64,000 nucleotides of DNA from Rodentibacter abscessus (GCF_047160095.1 NZ_AP038785.1:434001-498000), one strand, 5' to 3'; shown: positions 8,053 to 18,214, numbered from the stretch's first letter. Translations and numbers: made by a program. Notes: generated from the letters alone by a model not told the origin.

Positions 8053-10440
8053 ATGCCGTTTAATGTATTTACGTTAGCAATCAGCATTATTTTTGCTTCG
8101 CTATCATTGATGTTTTTGCCGGATTTTATGTTAATCGGCTGGAAACAAATGCTGTTCTGTCATTTAGCGTTCGTTCTGACCGCCGTTTTTTTCTATTGGT
8201 TCAAAAAAATATTTGCTTTTCGTTTTTTTATCTATCTAAATATCGCGCTTTTAGCCTTGGGTTACGCTCATTCTTTTGCCCTTGATTTATTGCGACAGGC
8301 CGATGAAATCTCCGTTCAAAAACAACCGTTGATTTTTACTATTGAAGAAGTATTACATCAGCAAGCGTATCAAACGGTCATTGTTCGCACGGTACTAAAA
8401 GAAAGGCTGGGTGAACAGCGTATTTTTCTTAACTGGAAAGCAAAGGAACGTCCTTTTTTAGGGGAAACCTGGCAAGGCGAAGTTCTTCTTCGTCCGCTTT
8501 CCGGAAGATTGAATTTCGGTGGGTTTGATCGTCAGAAATGGTATTTTTCCGAAAGGATTATTGCGACAGGAACGGTAAAAAGTGCGGTCAAAATCAAGAG
8601 TGATTTTTCATTACGGGAGAAAATATTACAAAAAGCATTGCAACAAACTGAAGGTCTTTCTTTACAAGGTCTATTAATTGCCTTAGCTTTTGGCGAACGG
8701 GCATGGCTTGATAAATCAACACAGAGAATTTATCAGCAAACCAATACTGCACATTTAATTGCTATTTCGGGGCTACATATCGGTTTGGCAATGGGGATTG
8801 GTTTTTTTCTGATTCGCTTAATGCAATTTTTTCTTCCAACCCGTTTTATTCATCCGTTTTTTCCCTTGTTCTTTGGGGCGATTTTAGCGTTGTTTTACGC
8901 TTACCTTGCAGGATTCGCTCTTCCTACTTTTCGTGCAATTTCTGCCTTGCTCTTTATCTCTTGCATACAAATGGCTAGGCGATATTATTCTGCTTTTCAA
9001 CTTTTTATTTTAGTGGTGGCATTTCTTTTATTATGGGATCCGCTTATGCCGCTTTCCATCAGTTTTTGGCTTTCTGTAGGTGCTGTGTGCTGTTTAATCC
9101 TATGGTATCGTTATGTGCCGTTTTCACTTTTTCAATGGCGTCATCAGCCTTTCTCTCAAAAAGTGCGGTGGATAATGCGTTTGTTTCATTTGCAGTTTGG
9201 TTTGTTACTGTTGTTCACACCGTTACAGCTTTTCTTTTTTAACGGTATTGCATTAAGTGGTTTTTTCGTTAATTTAATTGCCGTACCTTTTTATAGTTTT
9301 TTCCTTGTGCCTTTGATTCTATTTGCCATATTGACTAAAGGAGCGTGGTCCTCTTGGAGATTGGCTAATGAATTGGCAGAAGGAATAACACAAATTATCG
9401 CTTCCTTTCAAGGAAATTGGTTCACGGTATCATTTAATTTATCGCTTGTTTTGACCGCACTTTGTAGTTTGATTTTTCTCTTGATCATTTATGGAATTTA
9501 TCGGGAAAAACGGGTAACGCAACAAAATTGGAAAATAAAACCGGCAAGATTTTTCACATTAAGTACGAGCAAATCATCTCCGCAGATTGAGTTTAAACAA
9601 ATGATCGGTGTTTCGGTAAGTATTGCGGTTTTATGTTTATTGATTGGGGCGTATCGGCAGTATCAAAAATCGCTTTGGCAGCTTGATACGTTAGATGTAG
9701 GGCAGGGCTTGGCAACGTTAATCGTAAAAGAGGGTAGAGGCATTTTGTATGATACCGGTGCGGCGTGGCAAGGCGGTTCAATGGCTGAATTGGAAATATT
9801 GCCTTATTTGCAACGTGAAGGAATTGAGTTGGATAAATTGATTTTAAGTCACGATGATAATGATCATTCCGGTGGTGCGAGAGCAATTTTAAATGCTTAT
9901 CCTCATTTGGTGTTGATGAGTTCATCGAAAAAAAATTACGGTGAAACTTACCGCACTTCCTGTATTATAGGAAACAACTGGCAATGGCAGGGGATTTCAT
10001 TTCGTGTGCTTTCTCCTGAAAAATCAGTCGCTCGAGCAGATAATTCAGACTCTTGCGTGATTTTGATTGATGATGGGAAGCATCGTATTTTGCTAACCGG
10101 TGATGCTGAAATGAAAAACGAACAAATTTTTGCCCGCACTTTGGGCAAACTTGATGTATTGCAAGTAGGACACCACGGGAGTAAAACTTCTACGGGAGAA
10201 TTTTTAGTTGCCCGAACCAAACCGGATATTTCGATTATTTCCAGCGGTCGTTGGAATCCTTGGAAATTCCCTCATTCTTCGGTAACGGAGCGTTTAACGC
10301 ACTATAAAAGTACGGTAGAAAATACGGCGCTTTCAGGGCAGATTCGGGTCGGGTTTTATCAAAATAAGATAACAATCACAGCCGCCAGAGACGCTTTTTC
10401 GCCTTGGTATGCGCGAGTGATTGGATTATCAAAGGAATAA
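8053..10440 (+). CDS. rec2: ComEC/Rec2 competence DNA channel
   Basis: Carries single-stranded transforming DNA across the inner membrane. 795 residues, the usual ComEC length. Order: N-terminal membrane segments and a periplasmic OB-like region (to about residue 200), the Competence domain with AISGLHIGLAMG (about residues 236-247) and a run of membrane helices to about 490, then a C-terminal metallo-beta-lactamase-like domain with LDVGQGLATLI, SHDDNDHSGG near residue 598 and LLTGDAE. The zinc-ligand pattern HDDNDH is intact, so the domain may be catalytic. The CRP-S site upstream ties it to the competence regulon. Confidence 0.96.
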   Translation: MPFNVFTLAISIIFASLSLMFLPDFMLIGWKQMLFCHLAFVLTAVFFYWFKKIFAFRFFIYLNIALLALGYAHSFALDLLRQADEISVQKQPLIFTIEEVLHQQAYQTVIVRTVLKERLGEQRIFLNWKAKERPFLGETWQGEVLLRPLSGRLNFGGFDRQKWYFSERIIATGTVKSAVKIKSDFSLREKILQKALQQTEGLSLQGLLIALAFGERAWLDKSTQRIYQQTNTAHLIAISGLHIGLAMGIGFFLIRLMQFFLPTRFIHPFFPLFFGAILALFYAYLAGFALPTFRAISALLFISCIQMARRYYSAFQLFILVVAFLLLWDPLMPLSISFWLSVGAVCCLILWYRYVPFSLFQWRHQPFSQKVRWIMRLFHLQFGLLLLFTPLQLFFFNGIALSGFFVNLIAVPFYSFFLVPLILFAILTKGAWSSWRLANELAEGITQIIASFQGNWFTVSFNLSLVLTALCSLIFLLIIYGIYREKRVTQQNWKIKPARFFTLSTSKSSPQIEFKQMIGVSVSIAVLCLLIGAYRQYQKSLWQLDTLDVGQGLATLIVKEGRGILYDTGAAWQGGSMAELEILPYLQREGIELDKLILSHDDNDHSGGARAILNAYPHLVLMSSSKKNYGETYRTSCIIGNNWQWQGISFRVLSPEKSVARADNSDSCVILIDDGKHRILLTGDAEMKNEQIFARTLGKLDVLQVGHHGSKTSTGEFLVARTKPDISIISSGRWNPWKFPHSSVTERLTHYKSTVENTALSGQIRVGFYQNKITITAARDAFSPWYARVIGLSKE

Positions 10441-10483
10441 AAGGTACAATGCCGCCGAAAATTTTTTATAGAAGATAACGGAT

Positions 10484-12247
10484 ATGCAAAATCAAGAGAT
10501 GCAAGATAAAGACTTTTCTACAATGCAAACTTTTAAGCGTTTGTGGCCGATGATTAAACCCTTTAAAGCAGGATTAGTGGTTGCGGCTATCGCTTTAGTG
10601 CTGAATGCTTTAGCCGATTCGGGGTTGATTTATTTATTGAAACCCCTACTTGACGATGGGTTTGGCAAAACCAATCATTCTTTTTTAAAAATGATGGCGT
10701 TTGTTGTTGTAGGTATGATTTTCTTGCGCGGTGTAAGTAGTTTTATCTCTAACTATTGCTTAGCGTGGGTATCGGGTAAAGTGGTGATGACAATGCGTCG
10801 TCGTTTGTTCAAACATTTAATGTTTATGCCCGTGAGTTTTTTTGATCGCAACCCTTCAGGAAAATTGCTTTCCCGAATTACCTATGATTCCGAGATGATC
10901 GCTAATTCCTCTTCCAATTCCCTTGTGACTATTGTGCGCGAAGGTGCATATATCATCTCTTTGCTGGCAGTGATGTTTTATACAAGTTGGGAATTGACCT
11001 TGGTACTTTTTGTTATCGGTCCTATCATTGCGATTTTAATTCGTTTAGTCTCGAAAATTTTTCGTAGATTGAGTAAAAATATGCAGGATTCAATGGGAGA
11101 ACTCACTTCCACCACGGAACAAATGCTGAAAGGACATAAAGTGGTGCTTTCTTTTGGCGGGCAATATGTGGAAGAAGCGCGTTTCAACCTTGTCAGCAAC
11201 GATATGCGCCGGAAAGGTATGAAAATGGTTACGGCAGATGCTATCTCTGATCCGGTGGTACAAATTATCGCTTCTCTTGCTTTAGCAGCGGTGCTTTATT
11301 TAGCCACTACGCCACTTATTGCCGATGATCACCTCAGTGCGGGTTCGTTTACCGTCGTATTTTCCTCTATGCTTGCGATGATGCGTCCGCTTAAATCTTT
11401 AACGAATGTAAATTCACAATTTCAACGAGGAATGGCGGCTTGCCAAACCTTGTTTTCGATTTTGGATTTAGAAGTGGAAAAAGATACCGGCACGTATAAA
11501 GCGAAACCGGCAAAAGGGGAGCTTGAGTTTAAAAATGTAAGTTTTGCATATCAAGGCAAAGACGGGCTTGCATTAAATAATATTTCGTTCAGTATCCCGG
11601 CGGGAAAAACCATTGCGTTGGTAGGTCGTTCCGGCTCCGGAAAATCCACCATCGCTAATCTTGTTACCCGTTTCTACGATATTGAACAGGGTGAAATTTT
11701 ACTTGATGGCGTGAACATTCAGGATTATCGCTTATCGAATTTACGTGAAAATTGTGCCTTAGTATCGCAGCAAGTGCATTTATTTAATGATACTATTGCC
11801 AATAACATTGCTTATGCCGCAGGCGATAAATATACACGTGAAGAAATCATTGCAGCGGCAAAAGCCGCTTATGCCTTAGAGTTTATCGAGAAACTACCGG
11901 AAGGTTTCGATACGGTAATCGGCGAAAACGGTGCGAGTCTTTCCGGCGGTCAACGCCAACGTTTAGCCATTGCTCGTGCTTTATTACGCAACTCTCCGGT
12001 ATTGATTTTAGATGAAGCGACCTCTGCGCTTGATACGGAATCCGAACGAGCCATTCAAGCGGCACTTGAAGAACTGAAAAAAGATCGCACCGTTCTGGTT
12101 ATCGCTCATCGCCTATCCACGATTGAAAATGCCGATGAAATTTTAGTGATCGATCACGGCGAAATTCGCGAACGTGGCAATCATCAGGCATTGCTTGAAC
12201 AAAACGGCGCATACAAACAGTTGTATAGTATGCAGTTTAATAGTTAA
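10484..12247 (+). CDS. msbA: Lipid A export ATP-binding/permease protein MsbA
   Basis: Flips lipid A-core from the inner to the outer leaflet of the inner membrane. 587 residues: an ABC exporter half-transporter with six membrane helices (about residues 25-320) fused to an ATPase. Walker A is GRSGSGKST (around 380), the signature LSGGQRQRLAIARAL (around 487) and Walker B VLILDEATSALD (around 507); the H-loop is VIAHRLST. It is followed by lpxK, the gene that follows msbA in E. coli and H. influenzae, and both act in lipid A assembly. Confidence 0.97.
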   Translation: MQNQEMQDKDFSTMQTFKRLWPMIKPFKAGLVVAAIALVLNALADSGLIYLLKPLLDDGFGKTNHSFLKMMAFVVVGMIFLRGVSSFISNYCLAWVSGKVVMTMRRRLFKHLMFMPVSFFDRNPSGKLLSRITYDSEMIANSSSNSLVTIVREGAYIISLLAVMFYTSWELTLVLFVIGPIIAILIRLVSKIFRRLSKNMQDSMGELTSTTEQMLKGHKVVLSFGGQYVEEARFNLVSNDMRRKGMKMVTADAISDPVVQIIASLALAAVLYLATTPLIADDHLSAGSFTVVFSSMLAMMRPLKSLTNVNSQFQRGMAACQTLFSILDLEVEKDTGTYKAKPAKGELEFKNVSFAYQGKDGLALNNISFSIPAGKTIALVGRSGSGKSTIANLVTRFYDIEQGEILLDGVNIQDYRLSNLRENCALVSQQVHLFNDTIANNIAYAAGDKYTREEIIAAAKAAYALEFIEKLPEGFDTVIGENGASLSGGQRQRLAIARALLRNSPVLILDEATSALDTESERAIQAALEELKKDRTVLVIAHRLSTIENADEILVIDHGEIRERGNHQALLEQNGAYKQLYSMQFNS

Positions 12248-12296
12248 GTGCGAGTTGAAAACTTACGTTATTGTGTTGCATTTGTACAAAATATAG

Positions 12297-12376
12297 GGTG
12301 CGTTAGGCAAAGCCGTAACGCACCGTTAAAATCCATCAACATTTACGGTGCGTTACGCCTACGGCCAACACAGCCT
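12297..12376. repeat. Imperfect inverted repeat between msbA and lpxK
   Basis: The left arm GGTGCGTTAGGCAAAGCC (continuing GTAACGCACCGTT) is repeated in inverted orientation as ACGGTGCGTTACGCC-TACGGC. Each arm is also a small hairpin by itself (GTGCGTTA/TAACGCAC). This looks like a small non-coding dispersed repeat inserted in the 175-base gap; whether it recurs in the genome cannot be seen here. Confidence 0.55.
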
Positions 12377-12422
12377 ACTTCAATAAATATTATTTTATCC
12401 GCACTTTTAGAAAGGATTGTCT

Positions 12423-13412
12423 ATGCCATTTTGGTACTCCCGTTCTAAACTCGCTTGGCTGCTTTTGCCATTTTCTTTGCTTTTTTGGCTTATCAGCCAA
12501 ATTCGCCGTGCTTTGTTTTCACTAGGTATAAAACCTGCTTATCGCGCGCCGAAACCAGTTGTTATCGTCGGCAATTTATCCGTAGGAGGGAACGGCAAAA
12601 CGCCGGTGGTGGTGTGGCTTGTTGAGGAACTCAAAAAACGCGGATTGCGTGCCGGTGTTATTTCCCGTGGTTATGGCAGCCGCTCAAAAATTTATCCGCT
12701 GCTTGTAACGGAAAACACTTCTCCTATTGAAGGTGGCGATGAACCCGTTCTTATTGCAAAACGCACTTCCGTGCCGGTTGTGATTTCACCGAACCGTCGA
12801 CAGGCTATCGAACTACTCTTGAAACAAGGAGAGTGCGACATCATTATTTCTGACGATGGTCTACAACATTATCAATTACAACGGGATCTTGAAATTGTGG
12901 TGATGGATGCCGAACGTGCCCTTGGTAACGGTTTTGTACTGCCCGCCGGCCCTTTACGAGAATTGCCGAGTCGATTAAAAAGTGTTGATTTTGTTATTAC
13001 GAATGGAGGCAAAAATCAGTATTCTGATGTGGTGATGACGCTAATTCCACATTATGCCGTAAATTTAAGAAGCAAGGAAAAACGTCCGCTAAATGAATTT
13101 TCATTCGGTTCAGCCATTGCCGGTATTGGTCACCCGCAACGTTTTTTTACTATGCTGGAAAAACAAGGTATCGTATTAAATCACACCCAAGCATTTCAAG
13201 ATCATCAACATTTTGAAGCGGCACAATTAGAAAAACTTGCCCGAAACCAACCGCTCTTTATGACGGAAAAAGATGCCGTGAAATGCGAAACTTTCGCCCA
13301 AGAAAACTGGTGGTATGTACCGGTAGAGGCAGACATTGTCGAAGCCGAAAAACACAATGAAAAACTACCGCACTTTTGGGCAAAAATTGAGAAATTAGTT
13401 GGGCGATATTGA
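12423..13412 (+). CDS. lpxK: Tetraacyldisaccharide 4'-kinase
   Basis: Phosphorylates the disaccharide precursor at the 4' position to make lipid IVA. 329 residues. An N-terminal hydrophobic helix (LAWLLLPFSLLFWLI) anchors it to the inner membrane; the P-loop GNLSVGGNGKTPVV follows near residues 50-63, then ISDDGLQHYQLQRDLEIVVMD, the conserved DDGLQH motif. I use the ATG at 12423 because AAAGGA sits six bases before it; a TTG six bases upstream is also open. It ends two bases before ycaR starts. Confidence 0.96.
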   Translation: MPFWYSRSKLAWLLLPFSLLFWLISQIRRALFSLGIKPAYRAPKPVVIVGNLSVGGNGKTPVVVWLVEELKKRGLRAGVISRGYGSRSKIYPLLVTENTSPIEGGDEPVLIAKRTSVPVVISPNRRQAIELLLKQGECDIIISDDGLQHYQLQRDLEIVVMDAERALGNGFVLPAGPLRELPSRLKSVDFVITNGGKNQYSDVVMTLIPHYAVNLRSKEKRPLNEFSFGSAIAGIGHPQRFFTMLEKQGIVLNHTQAFQDHQHFEAAQLEKLARNQPLFMTEKDAVKCETFAQENWWYVPVEADIVEAEKHNEKLPHFWAKIEKLVGRY

Positions 13413-13413
13413 T

Positions 13414-13596
13414 ATGTTTGAACGATTAAATCCGAAATTACTTGAAGTGATTGCTTGCCCGCGTTGTTTAGGGCTTTTGCAATATGATGCGGAAAATCAA
13501 CGGTTGATTTGTCGTTATGAGCATATAGCCTATCCCATTGAAAACGGTGTACCTGTCTTGGTGGCGGAAAAAGCCGTAATAATAAGAGAAAATTAA
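13414..13596 (+). CDS. ycaR: Trm112-family small protein YcaR
   Basis: 60 residues. MFERLNPKLLEVIACPRCLGLLQYD followed by LICRYEHIAYPIENGVPVLV is the Trm112/UPF0434 fold; three of the usual cysteines (CPRC and C near residue 31) are present. Function in gamma-proteobacteria is not well defined; members sit between lpxK and kdsB as here. The start at 13414 gives a gap of one base after lpxK, so it is translated from the same message. Confidence 0.9.
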   Translation: MFERLNPKLLEVIACPRCLGLLQYDAENQRLICRYEHIAYPIENGVPVLVAEKAVIIREN

Positions 13597-13655
13597 ACTC
13601 TCGGCGTGTTTTGCGCTGAAATTTAATTCACTATATCGTTAAGAAGGAATATTTT

Positions 13656-14420
13656 ATGTCATTCACCGTTATCATTCCTGCCCGCTTCGCTTCATCACGT
13701 TTGCCGGGTAAACCGCTTGCCGATATTGCCGGTAAACCGATGATTCAACACGTTTTTGAAAAAGCACAACAATCCGGTGCAAGCCGTGTGATTATCGCCA
13801 CAGATAACGGAAAAGTGGCTCAAACGGCGGAACATTTTGGGGCGGAAGTTTGTATGACTTCGGAACATCACAATTCAGGCACGGAACGTTTAGCCGAAGT
13901 CGTGAAAAAACTGGCGATTGCCGATGATGAAATTATCGTCAACATTCAAGGCGATGAACCTCTTGTCCCACCGATAATCGTGACTCAAGTGGCGGAAAAT
14001 CTGGCGAAATTTAATGTGAATATGGCAACACTTGCGGTAAAAATTCGTGAACCTGAAGAATTGTTTAACCCGAATGCAGTGAAAGTACTTACCGATAAAG
14101 ACGGCTATGTATTGTATTTCTCTCGTTCCGTGATTCCTTACGATCGTGATCAATTTATGACATTGCAAGAAGTGGCAAAAGCAAAATTAGCGGATGCCTA
14201 TTTGCGTCATATCGGCATCTATGCTTATCGTGCGGGCTTTATTAAACAATATGTACAATGGGAACCGACCCTGTTAGAAAATCTAGAAAAACTGGAACAA
14301 TTACGTGTTCTATGGAACGGGGAACGTATTCACGTGGAATTGGCAAAAGCCGTGCCGGCAGTGGGCGTGGATACAGCGGAAGATTTAGAAAAAGTACGGT
14401 CGATTTTGGCTGTGAATTAA
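13656..14420 (+). CDS. kdsB: CMP-KDO synthetase (3-deoxy-manno-octulosonate cytidylyltransferase)
   Basis: Activates KDO with CTP for attachment to lipid A. 254 residues. The nucleotide-binding start FTVIIPARFASSRLPGKPLADI, the NIQGDEPLVPP loop near residues 95-105 and ATDNGKVA are all typical. SD AAGGA at 13642-13646 supports the start. It belongs to the lipopolysaccharide cluster with msbA and lpxK and is followed one base later by uvrC. Confidence 0.97.
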   Translation: MSFTVIIPARFASSRLPGKPLADIAGKPMIQHVFEKAQQSGASRVIIATDNGKVAQTAEHFGAEVCMTSEHHNSGTERLAEVVKKLAIADDEIIVNIQGDEPLVPPIIVTQVAENLAKFNVNMATLAVKIREPEELFNPNAVKVLTDKDGYVLYFSRSVIPYDRDQFMTLQEVAKAKLADAYLRHIGIYAYRAGFIKQYVQWEPTLLENLEKLEQLRVLWNGERIHVELAKAVPAVGVDTAEDLEKVRSILAVN

Positions 14421-14421
14421 T

Positions 14422-16248
14422 ATGTTTGATCCTAAAAAATTTCTCTCGGACGTTTCCCATGAACCCGGCGTTTATCGGATGTATGATGATAAAGATCAGG
14501 TGATTTATGTGGGCAAAGCAAAAGATTTAAAAAAACGTCTGTCCAGTTATTTTCGCGCTAATCTCAGTAGTAAGAAAACCGAAGCCTTAGTCGCAGCAAT
14601 TCATCATATTGATACGACGATCACCTCTTCAGAAACCGAAGCCTTACTACTGGAGCATAATTTTATCAAACTCTATCAGCCGCGTTATAACGTGTTATTA
14701 CGCGATGATAAGTCCTATCCTTTTATTTTGCTTACAAAAGAACGTCATCCGCGTATTACTTCTTATCGCGGAATGAAAAAAATTGTCGGTGAATATTTCG
14801 GGCCTTACCCACACGCAGGGGCCGTGCGTGAAACTTTATCCCTATTGCAAAAATTATTTCCGGTGCGCCAATGTGAAAACTCCGTTTACGGCAATCGTTC
14901 CCGCCCTTGTTTGCAATATCAAATCGGACGTTGTTCCGCACCCTGTGTAAAAGGTTACGTGACGGACGAAGAATATAACCAACAAGTTGAATTGGCGCGT
15001 TTATTTTTGCAAGGCAAAGATCAGCAGGTGCTGGATTACTTAATCGGCAAAATGGAGCAGGCAAGTCGGGATCTTGATTTTGAACTGGCAGCCCGTTATC
15101 GCGATCAAATTCAAGCGGTGCGAGCGGTGATTGAAAAACAATTCGTATCGAACGAAAGATTGGACGATATGGATATTATGTCAATTGCCTATCAGCACGG
15201 ATTGGCTTGTGTGCAAGTGATGTTTATTCGTCAAGGTAAAGTGTTGGGGAACCGCAGCTATTTCCCCAAAGTACCGGCAAATACGGATCTTTCGGAATTG
15301 ACGGAAACCTTTGTCGGGCAGTTTTATTTGCAAGGGCATCAAGGCAGAACTATCCCGAATAGTATCATCGTAGATCGCCGACTGACGGAAAAATCGGAAT
15401 TGGAGCAATTATTGACCGAACAAGCCGGTCGAAAAGTAACCATTCAAGAAAGTGTGAAAGGGGATAAAAGCAAATATTTACAGCTGGCACAAGTGAATGC
15501 GAAATCAGCATTAGCAACGCAACTTAAACAATCATCGCGGATGTCGGAACGCTATCAAGCCTTGTGTGAATTACTTGATGTACCTGAAATTAAGCGAATG
15601 GAATGTTTTGATATCAGCCATACGATGGGAAATCAAACGGTTGCCTCTTGTGTCGTGTTTAATCAAGAAGGGCCGTTGAAATCCGATTACCGCCGTTTCA
15701 ATATCGAAGGTATTACCGGAGGGGATGACTATGCGGCGATGGAACAGGCATTGAAAAAACGATACGATCGTGATCTTGAAGAAGATAAAATCCCCGATAT
15801 TATTTTTATTGATGGGGGGAAAGGTCAGCTCAATCGTGCTTTAGAGGTGTTCCGACATCTCAACGTAAAATGGAATAAAAATCGACCGCACTTAATCGGT
15901 GTGGCAAAAGGCGTGGATCGTAGGGCTGGGCAAGAAGTCTTGATTATCAGCAAACAAGAGCGTGAAATTCATCTTCCGGACGACAGCCTTGCATTGCATT
16001 TGATTCAGCATATTCGTGACGAAAGCCATAACCACGCTATCAACGGACATCGCAAAAAACGCCAAAAAGCCTTTACTCAAAGCGGCTTGGAAAGCATCGA
16101 AGGCGTGGGGGCAAAACGCCGACAAGCATTGTTAAAATATCTCGGCGGATTGCAGGGTGTGAAAAATGCCACCTTGGATGATATTGCTTCCGTACCGGGA
16201 ATTTCTCGCCGATTGGCGGAAACTATTTTTGAAACCTTGCGCAGTTAG
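14422..16248 (+). CDS. uvrC: Excinuclease ABC subunit C
   Basis: Makes the two incisions in nucleotide excision repair. 608 residues: N-terminal GIY-YIG nuclease (PGVYRMYDDKDQVIYVGKAKDLKKRL, residues 14-40), the UvrB-binding UVR motif near residue 205-235 (EQASRDLDFELAARYRDQI), the RNase H-like nuclease with DISHTMGNQTVAS and FIDGGKGQL (around 398 and 457), and C-terminal helix-hairpin-helix repeats (GLESIEGVGAKRRQALLKYLGG). All parts are present, so it should be active. The start codon overlaps the end of kdsB by one-base spacing, suggesting translational coupling. Confidence 0.97.
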   Translation: MFDPKKFLSDVSHEPGVYRMYDDKDQVIYVGKAKDLKKRLSSYFRANLSSKKTEALVAAIHHIDTTITSSETEALLLEHNFIKLYQPRYNVLLRDDKSYPFILLTKERHPRITSYRGMKKIVGEYFGPYPHAGAVRETLSLLQKLFPVRQCENSVYGNRSRPCLQYQIGRCSAPCVKGYVTDEEYNQQVELARLFLQGKDQQVLDYLIGKMEQASRDLDFELAARYRDQIQAVRAVIEKQFVSNERLDDMDIMSIAYQHGLACVQVMFIRQGKVLGNRSYFPKVPANTDLSELTETFVGQFYLQGHQGRTIPNSIIVDRRLTEKSELEQLLTEQAGRKVTIQESVKGDKSKYLQLAQVNAKSALATQLKQSSRMSERYQALCELLDVPEIKRMECFDISHTMGNQTVASCVVFNQEGPLKSDYRRFNIEGITGGDDYAAMEQALKKRYDRDLEEDKIPDIIFIDGGKGQLNRALEVFRHLNVKWNKNRPHLIGVAKGVDRRAGQEVLIISKQEREIHLPDDSLALHLIQHIRDESHNHAINGHRKKRQKAFTQSGLESIEGVGAKRRQALLKYLGGLQGVKNATLDDIASVPGISRRLAETIFETLRS

Positions 16249-16323
16249 TACAAATAGCCGTTGCTTTTCTTCGTAAAGTGATTATGATCTGCGCTTTATT
16301 TTTTTATTTATTAGGAATGAATT

Positions 16324-17037
16324 ATGTTTGAGTGGCTTTCTGATCCTGAAGCTTGGATTTCACTTGTTACATTGACTGCGCTTGAAATCGTTTTAGGGAT
16401 CGATAACATTATTTTTATTAGTATTTTAGTAGGGCGTTTGCCGGCTCAACAACGCCAATCGGGACGTATTATCGGGCTTAGTTTGGCAATGATTACCCGA
16501 ATTTTACTTCTTATGTCCCTTGCTTGGATGATGAAACTCGTCGAGCCGCTTTTCACCTTATTTAATCAAGATATTTCCGGTCGTGATTTGATTTTATTCC
16601 TCGGTGGTTTATTCTTAATCGTGAAAAGTAGCGGAGAAATTAAAGAAGCACTGCATCCTGAAGCGCATCACGAAAGTGAAAATAAAAAGAAAGTGAGCTA
16701 TTTCGGCGTACTTATTCAAATTGCAATTTTAGATATTGTATTCTCCCTTGATTCGGTAATCACCGCCGTGGGAATGGCGAAGCATTTACCGGTAATGGTG
16801 CTTGCCATCGTGATTGCGGTCGGCGTGATGATGTTTGCGGCAAAACCAATCGGCGATTTTGTGGATACGCATCCGACTTTAAAAATCCTTGCATTGGCGT
16901 TTTTAATTCTTGTCGGTGTGAGTCTCATCGCTGAAAGCCTTGATATTCATATTCCGAAAGGCTATATCTATTTTGCTATGGGGTTCTCCGCCATCGTTGA
17001 AATGTTGAACATTAAAATGCGAAAAGCAATGAAATAA
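16324..17037 (+). CDS. TerC-family integral membrane protein
   Basis: 237 residues with about seven hydrophobic segments. The TerC signature EIVLGIDNIIFISI near residues 20-33 and a second acidic membrane motif DIVFSLDSVITAVGMA near 137-152 are clear; the paired aspartates inside membrane segments are the probable metal-binding sites. TerC relatives take part in manganese export or in metalation of secreted enzymes; the substrate here is not determined. It lies downstream of uvrC as in H. influenzae and ends in a strong uptake-signal hairpin. Confidence 0.9.
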   Translation: MFEWLSDPEAWISLVTLTALEIVLGIDNIIFISILVGRLPAQQRQSGRIIGLSLAMITRILLLMSLAWMMKLVEPLFTLFNQDISGRDLILFLGGLFLIVKSSGEIKEALHPEAHHESENKKKVSYFGVLIQIAILDIVFSLDSVITAVGMAKHLPVMVLAIVIAVGVMMFAAKPIGDFVDTHPTLKILALAFLILVGVSLIAESLDIHIPKGYIYFAMGFSAIVEMLNIKMRKAMK

Positions 17038-17045
17038 CAAAAACA

Positions 17046-17075
17046 AAAAGTGCGGTCAATTTTGACCGCACTTTT
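17046..17075 (+). terminator. Terminator formed by paired uptake signals
   Basis: AAAAGTGCGGTCAA at 17046-17059 and its exact reverse complement at 17062-17075 form a 14-bp stem with a two-base loop, just after the TerC-family gene. Confidence 0.85.
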
Positions 17076-17131
17076 GGTATCATGAATATTCAGTTAAAAT
17101 ATCGCCAAGTTTTAAACTCACAAACCAAAGT

Positions 17132-18214
17132 ATGACCTCATTTACCCTTGAACCTCAAGATAACACCCGTCTTCAATCCCTTTGCGGTGCATTTGATGAT
17201 CACCTGAAACTGATTGAAAAAGAATTTAATCTCGGCATTTCCCGTAATAATTTTACTTTCACCATAAAATCGAATGAAGAAACGCCTAAACCCTATGATG
17301 AAAAATTGATTCAAAGTGCGGTCAAATTAATTCAAGATTTGTATGTAGAAACCGCACCGATTAAAGGCAAGGTAAAAGAATTGGATTTAGAAGACGTGCA
17401 TCTTGCCCTACAAGAAAGCAGAATGCTATCTCAGGTGGAATCTACCCGTGCGGAAAGCAAAGTCTATGCCACCACAATTAAAACCAAACGCGGAATGATT
17501 AAGCCGCGCGGTGAAAATCAAATTCAATATTTACACAATATTTTAACGCACGATATTAGTTTCGGTATCGGCCCGGCGGGAACGGGGAAAACTTTCCTAG
17601 CGGTGGCGGCTGCGGTGGAAGCATTAGAACGCCAAGAAATTCGCCGAATATTATTAACCCGTCCGGCAGTGGAAGCCGGTGAAAAATTGGGTTTCTTACC
17701 GGGGGATTTAGGACAGAAAATCGAACCTTATTTGCGACCGCTTTATGATGCGTTGTTTGAAATGCTAGGCTTTGAACGGGTACAAAAATTAATAGAACGC
17801 AATGTTATCGAAATCGCCCCGCTTGCATATATGCGGGGGCGTACATTAAACGATAGTTTTATTATTTTAGATGAAAGTCAAAATACCACGGTAGAACAAA
17901 TGAAAATGTTTCTTACCCGTATCGGGTTTAATTCTAAGGCGGTGATTACCGGCGATATTACACAAATTGACTTACCACGTAGTACAAAATCCGGTTTACG
18001 TCACGCCATTGAAGTGTTAGAAAACGTGCCTGAATTAAGTTTTAACTATTTTGATAGCAAAGATATTGTACGTCATCCTGTGGTAGCGAAGGTGGTTCAG
18101 GCTTATGAGGCTTGGGAAGTGAAAGATGAAATTCGCCGTCAAGCATTTGCGGAACAACGAAAGGCTGAACGTGAAAAAGAGCGGTCGGTTTTAGCGGAGA
18201 ATTTAGGAGAGTAA
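17132..18214 (+). CDS. ybeZ: PhoH-like ATPase (YbeZ)
   Basis: 360 residues. An N-terminal KH-like region is followed by the PhoH ATPase: Walker A GPAGTGKTFLA near residues 148-158 and Walker B SFIILDESQNTT near 244-255, then TGDITQIDLP. YbeZ works with the ribosome-maturation RNase YbeY, which is encoded one base downstream here, the usual pair. Uptake signals at 17314 and near 18181 lie inside the gene. Confidence 0.95.
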   Translation: MTSFTLEPQDNTRLQSLCGAFDDHLKLIEKEFNLGISRNNFTFTIKSNEETPKPYDEKLIQSAVKLIQDLYVETAPIKGKVKELDLEDVHLALQESRMLSQVESTRAESKVYATTIKTKRGMIKPRGENQIQYLHNILTHDISFGIGPAGTGKTFLAVAAAVEALERQEIRRILLTRPAVEAGEKLGFLPGDLGQKIEPYLRPLYDALFEMLGFERVQKLIERNVIEIAPLAYMRGRTLNDSFIILDESQNTTVEQMKMFLTRIGFNSKAVITGDITQIDLPRSTKSGLRHAIEVLENVPELSFNYFDSKDIVRHPVVAKVVQAYEAWEVKDEIRRQAFAEQRKAEREKERSVLAENLGE

